DNA from: Zymoseptoria tritici IPO323
Taxonomy: Eukaryota; Ascomycota; Dothideomycetes; Mycosphaerellales; Mycosphaerellaceae
Assembly: GCF_000219625.1 (NCBI RefSeq)
Contig: NC_018209.1
Location: forward strand, 1,054,001-1,118,000
Length of the DNA stretch: 64,000 nt
Direction of reading: 5' to 3'
Shown here: positions 11,352 to 22,889 of the stretch, piece after piece
How the letters are laid out: every line of letters starts with the position of its first letter
Numbering within the stretch: position 1 is the stretch's first letter
Made by a program: the position numbers and the translations under genes
Notes under the pieces: generated by a model
The model's input: only the letters and a program-made list of their open reading frames with translations
Databases searched by the model: none
What the model was told of the DNA's origin: nothing

Positions 11352-11706
11352 AGTAGAAGGATGCTAGAGGAAGAGAAGTAGTAGCTTTCACGAAGTAACG
11401 TTCCGACACTCATGACGAGTCTTTGATCAATCTTTCCGAGGCACATCTCTCATTTTCTCAATGCCATAAGCCATCCTCGACTGCCATCGGCAGAAATCGG
11501 AGACCGGACCTCGCTCCGCTCGCATCTTGGCGGGCCGGGGTAAGTTCAGAGTTTCTTAGACACATTTTGTCGAGCTCGGTGAAGGTTGGCGCGTGCCTCT
11601 TTCAAAAGTCTCCAGTCGCATTGCCTTCCACATCTCCTTGCTCCCGGCATCAGCGATTCGACATCTTCACAGCGGTATCTTGTTCGCTCCGACACATTCA
11701 TTGAAC
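11352..11706. other. Intergenic, promoter region of the GTP/GDP carrier gene
   Basis: 355 bp with no recognised gene or motif between two plus-strand genes. Confidence 0.4.
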
Positions 11707-12695
11707 ATGTCGCCCTCATTGCCCGGCCCCAAGGTTGGCGGCTCTGCTGCTGGAGATGTCAAGGCCGAGTCAACATTGGCCCGAGTACTGGGAGCAGGTA
11801 CGATCACTCCAGATGATCTCCAATGGGTACAATCGACTAACAACGTCTTACAGGTTCCGCCGGTATCGCCGAACTCGCCGTCTTCCACCCCGTCGACACG
11901 ATCGCAAAGCGTCTCATGTCCAACCAAGGCAAAGTGGTGGGCATGAAAGCATTGAACCAAGTCATCTTCAAATCGCATGCCTCCGAACCCGTCGTCAAGC
12001 GCTTCTTCACACTCTTCCCCGGTCTCGGATACGCAGCGGCATACAAGATCCTCCAGCGAATCTACAAGTACGGTGGACAGCCGTTCGTCCGTGACTACCT
12101 AGCGAAGCACCACGGAGGCGAGTTTGATAGGGCATTTGGCAAGGGTAACGGCAAGGCGATCATGCACGCGACTGCTGGATCGATCATCGGTATTGGAGAG
12201 ATCGTTTTGCTTCCGCTTGATGTGTTGAAGATCAAGAGGCAGACAAACCCAGAGGCGTTCCGTGGCCGAGGTGTAGTGAGGATCGTTCGGGATGAGGGCT
12301 TTGCTCTTTACCGTGGTGCGGGTTGGACAGCCGGCCGCAATGCTCCGGGCTCATTCGCACTGTTCGGTGGTTCAGCAGCGGCTAAGCAATACCTCTTCAA
12401 GCTCCAGGACTACAATTCGGCGACATGGTTCCAGAACTTCGTCGCATCGATTGCTGGTTCGAGCGCGTCTCTGCTTGTTTCTGCGCCGCTTGACGTGGTC
12501 AAGACTCGTATCCAAAACCAAAACTTCGAGGTCAAGAAGTCTGGTGTCAAGATCATCGCGGATATGGCAAGGATAGAGGGTTTCTCCTCGTTCTTCAAAG
12601 GACTCGTGCCGAAGCTGTTGATGACCGGACCCAAGCTCACATTCTCGTTCTGGCTGGCACAAACTCTGATTCCCGCATTCAACAAGATGCTTTGA
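11707..12695 (+). CDS. GGC1: Mitochondrial GTP/GDP carrier
   Basis: Two exons (11707-11797, 11854-12695) give 310 residues. The protein exchanges GTP for GDP across the inner mitochondrial membrane and in yeast affects mitochondrial iron balance and genome maintenance. It has the three repeats of the SLC25 family, each with a carrier signature: HPVDTIAKR in repeat 1, LPLDVLKIKRQ in repeat 2 and APLDVVKTRIQ in repeat 3. Long blocks are nearly yeast-like, for example RFFTLFPGLGYAAAYK, IGIGEIVLLPLDVLKIK and ARNAPGSFALFGG with one change (GRNAPGSFALFGG). The intron is 56 bp, with phase 1 joining GAG and SAGIAEL. Length fits the family. This is one of the most secure assignments in the window. Confidence 0.95.
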
Positions 12696-13998
12696 GGTGG
12701 AAGTGTAAAGAAGAGATGGGCGGAAGAGATGGGAAGGTCGTAGATGAATACCTTGGAGAATGCTCCAAGATAGAGCGAGCGCTAGGCGCTTTCAGACGGA
12801 GAGTACGCGACAACGCAGTATGAGGATATTGTATTATCACAGCGGTCCGTTTCTTTGTACAGAAGGGCTGCACCCTAATGTGTACAGCCAGCATGAATAC
12901 CTCAACTCTTACGATACCACGATTGCTTGGTCTTTCATCGTCTCAATTGGCCGCCGTTGCGAGGATTGTCGCAGCACGAGATAGACTGCTCTCATCAACA
13001 TCAACTCGAAGCAAGCGACACAGCGAGCTACCAGCTGGAGTCTTCTGCAACATCTATTGTATAAGGTATTGAAAGCTCCAATCGACCGGCACAAGCCGGG
13101 GTTGTGGAATCCATCGGCTCCATTCGGCCCGGCGCCCTCCACGGAATTCGGCATGCGACTCCCCACCAAAAGCTTCTCAACCTCGAACGACGCTATTCAA
13201 CGTTAGGACTACCTTACGTTCAAGGTATGGATCGCAGGAATCATGTCACGCCCGCTAGAAACTTGGAATAAGCATGATAAGCTGAAACGCACGAGTTCGC
13301 TCATTCGTCTGCCTCTAGCTCTCACTAACGGGAGTCGACGCAAGCGCGAGGCCGTCGAACTCACTTGCACAGCGCGAAGGATGGATATCCCTGGTGCGAG
13401 ACCACCCTCACCTGATTTGTGCATGACTAGTGTATGGTGCTGCCACACTCCTTGTGTCGCGATTGAGTTATCTGTTGAAAGAGTGATTACATCTAGTGGT
13501 GAGGTCGTCTTGATTGATGGCATCGATTGCTAGCATGGAGCCTGGTTACAGTTGACCAGTTGCGATGGTGATGAAGGGCCGAGGTGCTCGCTCGAGGCTT
13601 AACCAAGTGGCGACTGGACGAGCGCTCTGTCTGCACTATGATGAGCGGAAAGGATCGGAGGCGTCTTGAATATGCGCTTGAGGGACTGGTTGTCTCAGCT
13701 TGGCCCGCGATCGCTCGCTATAGTCTAGCATCAAGCTGAGAACGAAAATGGATTGGCGTAAGCCCATCTCCGACAAAAGCCATAGAATCGTCTTGTCGTT
13801 TCGAGTGCAATGTCCAGCGTGTAGCAAGCGAAGTCGGTGAGCACAACGTGTCGTACCTCGACCGAAACGAGACAGTGCTCGAGCATTATCCCGTTCCGTC
13901 GCGCGAGAGAGGTCTCCGGATGTCGGCACGACGGACGGGCCGCACCGAAGCTCCGATCAACGTCTCAGGGCTGTTCTTTTCACTTTCGTGAGCGACAT
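12696..13998. other. Intergenic, no gene seen
   Basis: 1.3 kb between plus-strand genes. An open frame at 13243-13533 has no family features and no plausible splice partners, so it was not called. Confidence 0.5.
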
Positions 13999-15387
13999 AT
14001 GAGCAATCCTTTACGCAGCATACTACGATCCTGTGAGGCCACAATGGCAGCTCCGAGACTCCCATTCCTTTGGCCGATGCTAGCGAAAGGATTCGAAGCA
14101 TCCAACCCTACTGCACGCTCAGCCAACGCCGCGCTACGATATCGAGCATTCCACGGAGCCTCAACGCGACGACAGACGGATGCTACACCGTCTTCACAGC
14201 GATATGGAAATGCGAATGAGCGCCCGCCACCAGATGTCACCGCCAGCAAGGTTTCGAAGTCATCGGCAAAGAAACCAACGGCGGTAAAAAAAGCCCTGCC
14301 TAAGATCGGAGAGAAGCTGCAGCAGGCCGGCGAGGACAACGTTGAAGCACAGAAACAGGACGCTTTAAAACCTGCAACGGACAATAAAGACTCGGCGGCA
14401 GTAGGAGAAAGCTCGGCGGCACAAAGCAAGTCCGAGCCCATCAATGGTGCTGAAGCACAGCTCGAAGACGGGAAAACACAATCGCTGGACGAACCTCCCG
14501 AGAAGCCCGTGGAATCCTTGTTAGAGACTGTGCCGGATCCTGGAGAACAAGCAAAGGAATCGCAAGCTGTGGCGGAAGGGGAATCCAAAGCACAAGCCCA
14601 GAAGTCGTCCATCGACGAGCAATCACCACCGGCAAAAGCACCGCACATGGATACGCCACGCCATGTGCATCATTTCGACACCTATGGACTCGTGCAACGA
14701 CTGAATGAGTCTGGCTGGACCGACGAGCAAGCCATCACAGTCATGAAGGGCATGCGTCTTATGCTCAGCAACAACATGAACCTCGCACGGGAAGCCCTGG
14801 TCAGCAAGTCGCAAGTTGAAAACGAGACATATCTCTTCCGCGCCGCCTGCGCCGAACTCAAAACCGAAATCACCGGCCGCAGGCGAGCCGAACAAGAAAA
14901 GATGCGAACCGAGCGTACCCAGCTGCAGCATGAAGTGGACATTCTCAACCAGAAACTCAACCAGGAGTCCGCAGCGATGAAGGATGAAATGAGGGGCATG
15001 TTCGACGACCGCAAGATGGCAGTCCGTAACGAACAGCGTATTACTGAGTCGAAAGTTCAACGCCTGAATTATCAAATTACGGTAGATCTGCAGGCTGATG
15101 CGAAGTCGGAGGTTGAGGGTCTGAGATGGGTCATGACGCGGAGAGTGATAATAGCGCTGGGCACGGTGATTGTCATGGTCTTGGGATCGCTCAAGCTTTA
15201 TAGTAACGCGGTGCATGAACAAGAACTTGACAGGAAACGCAAGCTAAACATGAGATCAGGTTCTACGCAAACGGAAGGAAGAGGCTCCGGTGGTGATGGC
15301 GGTGGCTTTCGCAATGACCAGGGAATGAGAGGAAATGATATTCTTGTCAAGGAGGGTGACAATCCGGCGTACATATCGCTTGGCTGA
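13999..15387 (+). CDS. MCUR1/CCDC90-like (Fmp32-type) mitochondrial coiled-coil membrane protein
   Basis: A single exon gives 462 residues from ATG 13999; an in-frame ATG at 14044 is also possible, and the frame is open upstream without an earlier ATG. The Arg-rich, acid-poor N-terminus is compatible with a mitochondrial presequence. A long Ala/Lys/Glu linker (about residues 75-215) is low complexity. The family domain begins near residue 216 with HHFDTYGLVQRL, then SGWTDEQAITVMKGMR and the coiled coil around 270-370. It ends with one membrane helix at about 384 (VIIALGTVIVMVLGSLKLY). Fungal relatives such as yeast Fmp32 sit in the inner mitochondrial membrane and have been linked to respiratory-complex assembly; animal MCUR1 is linked to calcium uptake. 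Which role applies here is unknown. Confidence 0.85.
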   Translation: MSNPLRSILRSCEATMAAPRLPFLWPMLAKGFEASNPTARSANAALRYRAFHGASTRRQTDATPSSQRYGNANERPPPDVTASKVSKSSAKKPTAVKKALPKIGEKLQQAGEDNVEAQKQDALKPATDNKDSAAVGESSAAQSKSEPINGAEAQLEDGKTQSLDEPPEKPVESLLETVPDPGEQAKESQAVAEGESKAQAQKSSIDEQSPPAKAPHMDTPRHVHHFDTYGLVQRLNESGWTDEQAITVMKGMRLMLSNNMNLAREALVSKSQVENETYLFRAACAELKTEITGRRRAEQEKMRTERTQLQHEVDILNQKLNQESAAMKDEMRGMFDDRKMAVRNEQRITESKVQRLNYQITVDLQADAKSEVEGLRWVMTRRVIIALGTVIVMVLGSLKLYSNAVHEQELDRKRKLNMRSGSTQTEGRGSGGDGGGFRNDQGMRGNDILVKEGDNPAYISLG

Positions 15388-15849
15388 AGTTGAAGATGGA
15401 GGAGAGCTGGTCTCGCTCAGACTGCACTGCACGATTTGCGCCTTGAAGGCTTGGAGTGCGCATGAGAAAGGAGGCAGCATCTTGGATGAGATTGCAGAGC
15501 GGAACATTCATTGGGAAACCTGATAGACGATAGAGCACGATACCCAAATCCACTTTGACCACTTAGTTATTTGCTCCGCCATATAAGACAGCTATTTGTC
15601 TACATCCATAATATACTGACTCGTCCTGCCTCGCTCTGCCTCGCTCTGCCTCGCTCTGCAACGAATGTGTGCCACTCCTATCAAGCAAAATCGGGTATCT
15701 CCAAACCGCGTCTCCAAAGCTCCTCCGTCGTAATCGTAACAGAAGCTTAACCGAAAGCATAGTCAATGAAATGCCGCAAGCAATACAAAATCAGAACGCT
15801 CCAAACGAAATCCAAGCCAGATCATCAATCCCATCCACCGATCAATCCC
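15388..15849. other. Convergent intergenic stretch
   Basis: 462 bp between the 3' ends of two convergent genes. It contains a short decamer microsatellite, listed separately, and nothing else recognised. Confidence 0.5.
15627..15659 (+). repeat. Decamer microsatellite
   Basis: Three copies in tandem of TGCCTCGCTC with a partial fourth, read directly in the sequence. Confidence 0.85.
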
Positions 15850-16341
15850 TCACTTCTTCAAGCCAAAGATTTTGCGAGCGATATGCTGCGCCATCGTAGC
15901 GTCCAAAGAGCCACACTTGAGAAGCACCTCGAACTCAGCAATACTTTCCGGCCACCACTTCCCGTCCGGATCACCACACTGCACCACAGCCATCGGATCA
16001 TTGTCGGCGCCCTCAAAGTACCCCATAGCCTCATGAGCAGCCTCCGCGAAGTTGACCTGGTCCTGGAGTCCTTTCTCCTTGGACTGCAGTGGCTCGCAAA
16101 TCACCACAATCACAGCATCGGCTTGGCTGAGGAAGGCGTCGTGGGTCTCTGTGAAACCGATGGTCGGCACATAGGGAACGTGGCGGATGCGTGTGTGGTG
16201 GGTGCTCAATGCGCGACCGAGAATCTCAAAGGGGTCGACGGTGGTGGTTTTATTGGATGATTTAGCTGCGCTGGCTGGGGTTATGACGGGCGTGAAGAGT
16301 ACGACAGCGCCAGATTTGGAGAGGTTGCGGAGAGTGGCCAT
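15850..16341 (-). CDS. Conserved-looking small protein of unknown function
   Basis: A single exon gives 163 residues. I do not recognise the family. The frame looks coding: it has an amphipathic N-terminal strand (SGAVVLFTPVITPA), then VDPFEILGRALSTHHTRIRHVPYVP, a buried strand ADAVIVVICEP, an acidic AEAAHEAMGYFEGAD stretch and a helix at the end (MAQHIARKIFGLKK). There is no signal peptide or membrane helix, so it is probably cytosolic. The alternating hydrophobic strands suggest a small alpha/beta fold, but no catalytic motif stands out. It is convergent with the MCUR1-like gene, and its start is isolated by about 1.5 kb of empty sequence. Confidence 0.65.
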   Translation of the reverse strand: MATLRNLSKSGAVVLFTPVITPASAAKSSNKTTTVDPFEILGRALSTHHTRIRHVPYVPTIGFTETHDAFLSQADAVIVVICEPLQSKEKGLQDQVNFAEAAHEAMGYFEGADNDPMAVVQCGDPDGKWWPESIAEFEVLLKCGSLDATMAQHIARKIFGLKK

Positions 16342-17835
16342 TTTTTGGTTGGTTGGTGGAAGTGGTGAACGGTAAGTACCCGTCTTGGGTTCTGGATGTG
16401 GTCGTGGCGTGAAGGTCGTGTCCCGGTAGGAGATGAAGTCTTGGAGGACTGGAATATGTATGGATCTCTTCAGAGTTTGTTCTCGAGGCTGGACGCTTCC
16501 TGTCTCCTGTCAAAGGTAGTTTCCGAACTTCTTGCTGACGATCCCCTCTTCTTATCTTCAGGTCGAATCATGCTCATGTCTCGACGCAGAGCTCAATGAC
16601 CTATGAGCCGACCGTATGCGCTGTTGCAGTTTGTAGTACAAGCACTCCATTGGGGTATTTGCATTTTTAAGGAATGGGAAGCACGAAAATTCGAGGAAGG
16701 CAGGAGGCCGACGGTGGCCGACAGGACTAATAGTAGCTGTTGAAAGGCTATGGACGACGGCCAATAATTTGCCGTTCGCCTTGTTGGCAAGGGTGGGTTT
16801 CAATAGAAAAGGTCGGCAGTATGGCCTAGCTTGGCCAGTCGGGCATGTCCAAGGCGGACGTGCGCCTCGTAAAGGAATATTGACAGAAATTGGTTGGTTT
16901 CACGGCATTACGCATTGCGGAGATATTTCTGATCAGTCCGGAGAATGACAGATGACAGAGGCCGTAGCGAATGATACTCACCATGGCCGCTCAAATGCAG
17001 CGTGCTTCGGTCACACGGAAGGCGGAGTCTGACCTGATATGGTCGTCGACAGCGGCAGATTGACTTGCCGATCATGCTGAGTATGTTCGGCTCGAGCACA
17101 TCATGCTCATCCGGCCGTGGATATGTTTGCGATAAATGTCGCACTCGGTAGACAAGAGTATTGTACTCTCAAACGCTAGCGACGGGAGGGTCTGTCATGA
17201 TTGTCGAGTCGAGGTAAACCAACTAACACCCTTCTTCGGAAGCTTAGACGAGATTGGTGGTGGTAGGGGGCCTGATCCACGACGTTCGCGTGCACCTCTC
17301 GGGTATGCGCAGCACTGTGAAACGGTGATGAGCTCGGGCAGGCCGCATCATGCATACGGTGCATTAACGAGCGGGTCTTCTTGCTAGCAGTCGGGCGGCT
17401 ACTGCGATGATGGAAACCCATCTGGTGTGGAGAGCTGAGTGGGACCTAGATGGTCATCAGTGGCGGAGCGATGGCATAGCGGTCCCTCTGTGAACAATGC
17501 GCAGTCGTTGTTCTTCGTTGCAAACCTAAGTAGAAGATACCATGAGGTGATGTCGTCGAAGTCAAAAGGAGGGACGTCAAATATTGATTATTTAGTGCTC
17601 AATTGTGATGGGTCAGGCGTGAAATGACCACCTCGCCCAATTCACACCTGAGACCATTACAAGCTCTCGCTAATACGAACATCAACATTGCAATATGACA
17701 TACGGCACAGTCCCCTCGCTGACCTGGCACAACCGCGCACGCACAAAGCGGTCTTCGGTCCTGCAATCCGCATGAAGCCTCATGTAACGCAACGTTGACT
17801 TCGTGCGACCACCATCGACAGATCTCCTATGAACC
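16342..17835. other. Intergenic, no gene seen
   Basis: 1.5 kb between the divergent starts of the small unknown gene and CRT10. Only short, overlapping open frames occur on both strands. A tiny intron-rich gene cannot be excluded by eye. Confidence 0.45.
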
Positions 17836-19882
17836 ATGAAGCGATCCTTCGAGGAGCTGTCCGTCGAGGTCTTAGGCGCTCAGACCTCAAGCGACCGACG
17901 TGGCAAGCGCGGACGTGTCGGCGATCCTGAAGAAAGACCTCCCATTGCCACCTGGAGATGCAACCTCGTGCGAAGACCCGTTCGGCCCTTGAAGCAGACA
18001 TAGCTAATTCGTCGTAACAAGACTGCTCTTTCACAGCTGCACAACCTTTACTTTGTTGCGTCCAAGGAGAAAATCTATGTCTACGAGCCGCAATTCCCTG
18101 CCCAGCGGCTTCCGCCACTGCCTTCCTTGATTGTGCATTGTCCTCCATCCCGACCTGGTCTCCCGGGATGCATCGATCCACGACAACCACGGTGTATCAA
18201 TTACCTGGTCGTACAGCTTCTCGGGAACGAAGAGATCCTTGCCGTAACTCGAGACGATGGCGATGTGGATGCTTTCCTGGTCAAGCATGTCCTCTCGGCT
18301 ATCGGAAGGCAAGTGGAGTCGCAGAGTAGCATCAGCATTCTGGTTGATATGAAACCATTCTTCCAACGCAACGTAGGAGAATCAGCATGGGGACTTGCTG
18401 TACACGCGGAAGCTCGCATTATTGCCGTCAGTGCCAACACACATGCCGTTACGATCTTCAAGTTCGGGCTTGTCGATCATCAGAGTGGCGAGGAAGCGAC
18501 TAGCTTCGAAGGTCGAGAGTCGGATGTCACGCACCGTGTGCTGAACGGCAATACGAACATCCCGTACATTGCATTTTGCAACACTGGTGATGATCCGGAA
18601 GGTCGATGGTGAGCTTCACATCTGGCCATACATCCGATTGACCGCAAAGCTCACATGCTGTGTCCTAGGCTGCTGACCACTGATATTAGCGGACACTGCT
18701 GCTGTATTGACATCCACACCATGCAAAGATCGCCGAGGTTCTCATTCGGACCTGCGAGAGACACTCATGCTCAGTTTGACCGCGTCAATGCTGGTTGGTT
18801 GGTGATGTTTCTCGACCGAAGGAGCTTCGTCCGGGAAGCCACCGCGGAGGCAGCGCTCGGAATGGAGCTAGACGCTATCTCGCCCGACAAACCTGATGGA
18901 CGTGATCTGTGGGACATTTCGGCTACTGCCACGCTTGTCTCCAACCGCGCAGCAAGATTTGCACTGAGGCCCAGAGCGTACTCGCCAATTGGCAATGTAG
19001 GATCTCCGCAAGATCAGATTGACGAGGATGCTTCTCTCACTGAGAGTGCCACGGAGCTTGACGATGTAGAGGCGTCGGTCTCTGGTGATGTCAGTATGGC
19101 CGACGATGAGGATGTTGACCATGACGACTCCGACTCCGACTCTGGCGACTCTCAATTCTACACTGGATATGAGGAAGACGAGACTGACGAAGAGGACGCA
19201 ATTTTGCCGTCATTCCCACCATTTGGGCCCGTCAACGACACCTTGCAGGCGCTGAGAAGCGACGGAGAGAATCCTTTCGGCAAGACATCGTGTCCAATTC
19301 TGCATACCTCATTTCGGAGCGCCTATCTTCTCCAACCCTCGCAGGACAAAGGTACACACATGCTTGCGTGCTATATACGGGACATCGCTGACAACTCCAG
19401 GCTGCTCAATATCGCCACCCACAGTCACTTTCAGAGACGTCCTCCGACAAGTCGTCCCTCACGACCACAGCATGCTCAACGCCTTCGAACGCCTCAACAT
19501 GACCGCCTATATTCCCTCCCTCGGCGTCGTCATTCTCGCCTCCCAAAAAGGCCGTGCGGTTGTCCTCACCTTGACGAAAGTCAAGAAGTCATCCAAATAT
19601 CCCGAGCATCTGCAACACTCGGCCTACCACACCAAGACCGACTACGCCATGCGGGTTGAACATATTCTCCCATTCGCGGAGCAGGAGAAGAGAGGCGAAC
19701 GGCCTTTCATGCCGCTGTTGGGAATCGCTGCGGGTCCAATGCAGGGTACGGAGGATTTGCCGGCTGAGAGGCAGAGGTGGCGATTTATGATGTACTATTG
19801 TGATCATTCGGTGTTGAGCTATGAGATCAGTCGGTCGAAGGGGAGAGATTCGAGTGCTGCGTTTGAGACGGTGGTCGTGTGA
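17836..19882 (+). CDS. CRT10: CRT10-family protein
   Basis: Four exons (17836-17967, 18037-18608, 18669-19351, 19401-19882) give 622 residues. The first donor is uncertain: GTGCGA at 17968 or GTTCGG at 17980, both phase 0, differ by four residues. Yeast Crt10 influences transcription of the ribonucleotide reductase genes and hydroxyurea sensitivity. The match rests on the order of blocks LHNLYFVASKEKIYVYEP, EEILAVTRDDGDVDAF, ESAWGLAVHAEARIIAVS near the N-terminus and LNAFERLNMTAYIPSLGVVILASQKGRA near the C-terminus, consistent with a beta-propeller fold. A very acidic segment (DDEDVDHDDSDSDS) interrupts the middle. The 3' end of this gene has a decayed copy about 6 kb downstream. The family assignment comes from memory of the pattern; the gene model is well supported. 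Confidence 0.82.
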
Positions 19883-21030
19883 GTCGTCAGAGTTGTGGTT
19901 TTGGTCTTGGCTACCTCTGTGCTTCCGCTCAAACTGTGCCGCTCGACTTTCGCCTCAATGGCTTGAGCTGTACAGTGCCAACAGGAGAAAGGTCCTGCAA
20001 CTACGATTGCTTCTAGGCGGGATCGATCATCGAACTGCTGAGGGTACGTCTGGCTCGCACTGCATATTCTGGACCATTGGAAGACAACCTGAGCAGGGCA
20101 TAGCCGTGGTTCAACCCTCGATTTCTCAGCACTTTTGCACTCGATTGGCTTGGAACCACACAATGGAAAAAGGAGAGAGGTATCCTGTCAGAGTCTTGAT
20201 GATGTACTTGCATACTTTCCACTAAGCTTGTTACCCGACTTCCTCCTCGTCATTTGATTTTGTCCGGTCACAACATACCTGGGCACCTCGGCGAGCCCTC
20301 TCGGACTGTGAACGACAGCGTAAACTCTAGAGTGAACGGGAAGCGCATGTACTGTCGATGACAAGGGGTGAAGAGGACCGCAAAAGACAACTTGAAAATG
20401 CGAAAGACCTGTGAATCTCAGCTTTGGAGGTGAGGCGATCATGGAAGATAGCTTTCGGGATGAAAGAGCACTGACGACAGCCCAAGAGATATCTCCGTGG
20501 TCTCACTCCATCTGCACTGCACATCTTGCATTCCGATGGCTTGGAGGGTGCAATTTGACCTGCAGAATAGAGATGGAAGCATTATTGGAAGTGACAACGT
20601 TCACTCGTCCTTCTTCTGCTCTTGGCAAGCGGCCTGGATTAAAACGCTTCACATTTGAACAGAGGATTTGGAGCAACGAAAGGCTCGCCGTCAATGTGGT
20701 ACTGTTTTCGTCGTCCTCGTCCTGACTCTCCAAGCAATCTTAACCGCACAATGTTCGCGCGACTGATATGGAACATTAGTGGAGACTGGAGAAGATGCCT
20801 TGTCGTATTTGATGTGGGTAGCAGAATTACATAATTTCTGCCAAGCTTCACACCTCACTTGCTCCATCCTCCTCCATCCTCCTCCTTCCTCCTCCTTCCT
20901 CATCATTTGACTTCACCTGGTCGGTCATGTCACTCGCCTCCATTCCATTCCACCGCTCCTCCGTTCGTTCCCTTCACCTGCTCGACTCGCTCTCTCTGCG
21001 AGCCTTCCCCGCCGTTGATAACAGCCTGAC
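19883..21030. other. Intergenic, start of a repeat-rich island
   Basis: About 1.1 kb downstream of CRT10 with no recognisable gene. Positions 20865-20905 are a TCC-rich low-complexity tract. Open frames here overlap in several phases and have no family features. Confidence 0.5.
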
Positions 21031-21350
21031 CACGGATGGCAGTCTTGCTCTCGAATGAGCCGCGGATGGCAGCTGAAAAGAGGTGTAGATGGGCCACGGA
21101 TGGCAGTCTTGCTCACGCATGGGCCGTGGATGACAGCTGAGAAAGAGGTGTAGTTGAGCCGTGGATGGCAGCCGAGGAAGAGGTGTAGTTGAGCCGTGGA
21201 TGACAGCTGAGGAGGAAGTATTGTTAAGCCGTGGATGACAGCTGAGAAGGAGGTGTAGTTGAGCCGTGGAGGGAAGCTGAGAAGGAGGTGGGAATGGGCC
21301 GTAGATGACAACCGAGAGAGAGAGAGGTGGGAATGGGCCGCGGATGGCAG
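21031..21350. repeat. Minisatellite, about 35-bp units
   Basis: Roughly eight to nine diverged tandem copies of a unit starting GCCGTGGATGACAGCTGAG and ending near GGAGGTGTAGTTGA. The unit length is mostly 35 bp. Copies differ by point changes and small indels. More than one frame stays open across it on the minus strand, which is a by-product of the repeat. Confidence 0.9.
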
Positions 21351-21659
21351 CCCGGACTGGAAGAGTCCGAAAGATCATGGATCGCCATAAAAAGTGTCGA
21401 TAGACATGTGGTGTGCAGACTTGCCGCATCGCAGAGCTCACCGACGAGAGCAAAGCTTCAAGATGGGTATGTTGGGGCAAACTCATCAGGATCCGAGGTT
21501 GGCTTCGTGCCTTGTTCGTGAGCGGGTTGAACGCAAGCGAAGGAGCACGAATCGAACTGCCAGCACGACAGTCCCCACGAGGTCCGCGAGTTTGAGCGGC
21601 AGGAGGAGGCATTGCTGCCCTCGGATCCTATCCTGAATTGTCGAGATCGTTGTCGGAAT

Positions 21660-22889
21660 TCAATGCCAAGCGCATCCTTCTTTTGCTGACTTTGAAGTCG
21701 GCCTGCCATTCTGGAAGAACGTGCTCTTGTCGATCCGCTTTTGGTTTTCATTCGGATCGCTCCGACGGCTGCGACGACCGCGGGAAACGGAAGGCTCACG
21801 AGGTGATGTGGGCTGGATTTCATCATCCTCATCTTCTTCTCGCTGACGCTTGTTGTTGACGTTCTTGACAGGCTGTTGCTGAGCAGTGTCGTTCTGAGTG
21901 TTGGTGAGTTGTGTTGTGTTCCGTCCTGCCAGAAGTCTGTCACGTTGATCTAATAGGGTGCTTTGGTAGCCGTGAAGCTCAGAGGGGACAGCAGGTCCCG
22001 GCAGAGGTCGTACGCCGGCAGTGAAAAGCAGCGCTAGGCGATCAGCATCAGCAGCACGCTCGGCACGCTCGTGAGCCTCACGGCGCTCGCGATCTTGTCG
22101 CGCAAGTTCTTGCTGCCAAGACCGATCGGTGAAGGCACTCTGAGGCTCGGCGCCATAGAGGTTGTACCTCGGATCGAACGACGGTTGTGGAGCATACGAA
22201 CCGTATGGCAGTCTCGCTGACGGTGGTTGGTACTGCGATGGGTAAGGATTCGCAAACGATGGCGGTCCTTGTCGCTGCTGGTTGTTCTGCCGTCCGTAAG
22301 GATGCACCAATCGCGGCGGTCCTTGTAGCTGATGGTTGTACTGCGGTGGGTGGTGCTGCGATCTTAAAGCGTTCACCGATGACAATGGTCCTTGTTGTCG
22401 CTGGTTGTCTTGCGGCCGAGGCGGACCTCGAGGGCGCTGTTGGTTTTGGTTGTGATCCCGCTGAGGCGGACCTCGAGGTTGCTGTTGGATTTGGTGGTTC
22501 TGCGCCTGAGGTGGGCCTCGAGCTTGCTGTTGGTTTGGCCGCTGTCCGCAGGGTCCGATGAATCGACCATTGGCGTTGTCGGGAAAGACACCGAGAGGCA
22601 AGTTGTCGGCCACGGCTGCGTTTCTCAACTTCTTCTCCATCTCGCCTTGCCGCCAGCCTGTTGTCCAAGCTCCATCCGCCGCTTGATAGCAGTCATGCAG
22701 TGGTGTGCCCGCTGGCTGTGTGTGGATTTTGCTGTTGAAATCCGCACATCTTGAGCATGGTTGGTTGTTTTGAAGGTCACATTCGAGTTTGCCATGGTAG
22801 CAGCACCATGCGCACCAGATCAAGTTTGGTCGTTGGTTGGTTGGGATGGTTGGTGGTTTGCTCTTGGAGGGTGGGATGAAGGAGCCCAT
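21660..22889 (-). CDS. Cys-rich N-terminus, Gln/Pro-rich repeat protein of unknown function
   Basis: A single exon gives 409 residues from ATG 22889. Residues about 24-70 hold a compact cysteine cluster with WCAWCCYHGKLEC and NQPCSRC plus a later DCY. Its spacing is loosely like a zinc-binding cluster but is not a standard Zn2Cys6 motif. Residues about 115-250 are tandem imperfect repeats of a 15-20 residue unit built on Q-x-R/Q-GPP (QQPRGPP, QQRPRGPP, QLQGPP, QRQGPP). A charged helix follows (QELARQDRERREAHERAERAADADR), then an acidic/basic tail with KRQREEDEDDE and RGRRSRR, which could serve nuclear localisation. It is divergent from the next gene over only 212 bp. The long open frame and consistent N-terminus support a real gene; the function is unknown. 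Confidence 0.6.
   Translation of the reverse strand: MGSFIPPSKSKPPTIPTNQRPNLIWCAWCCYHGKLECDLQNNQPCSRCADFNSKIHTQPAGTPLHDCYQAADGAWTTGWRQGEMEKKLRNAAVADNLPLGVFPDNANGRFIGPCGQRPNQQQARGPPQAQNHQIQQQPRGPPQRDHNQNQQRPRGPPRPQDNQRQQGPLSSVNALRSQHHPPQYNHQLQGPPRLVHPYGRQNNQQRQGPPSFANPYPSQYQPPSARLPYGSYAPQPSFDPRYNLYGAEPQSAFTDRSWQQELARQDRERREAHERAERAADADRLALLFTAGVRPLPGPAVPSELHGYQSTLLDQRDRLLAGRNTTQLTNTQNDTAQQQPVKNVNNKRQREEDEDDEIQPTSPREPSVSRGRRSRRSDPNENQKRIDKSTFFQNGRPTSKSAKEGCAWH

Noticed and set aside
20020..20560. Possible internal repeat between 20020-20160 and 20411-20560
   Set aside because: A few shared words (CTCACTCCATCTGCACTGCA-like) were seen, but no consistent alignment could be followed.
20974..21612. 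212-codon minus-strand frame over the 35-bp repeats
   Set aside because: The open frame is produced by the minisatellite, and an overlapping frame in another phase is open as well.
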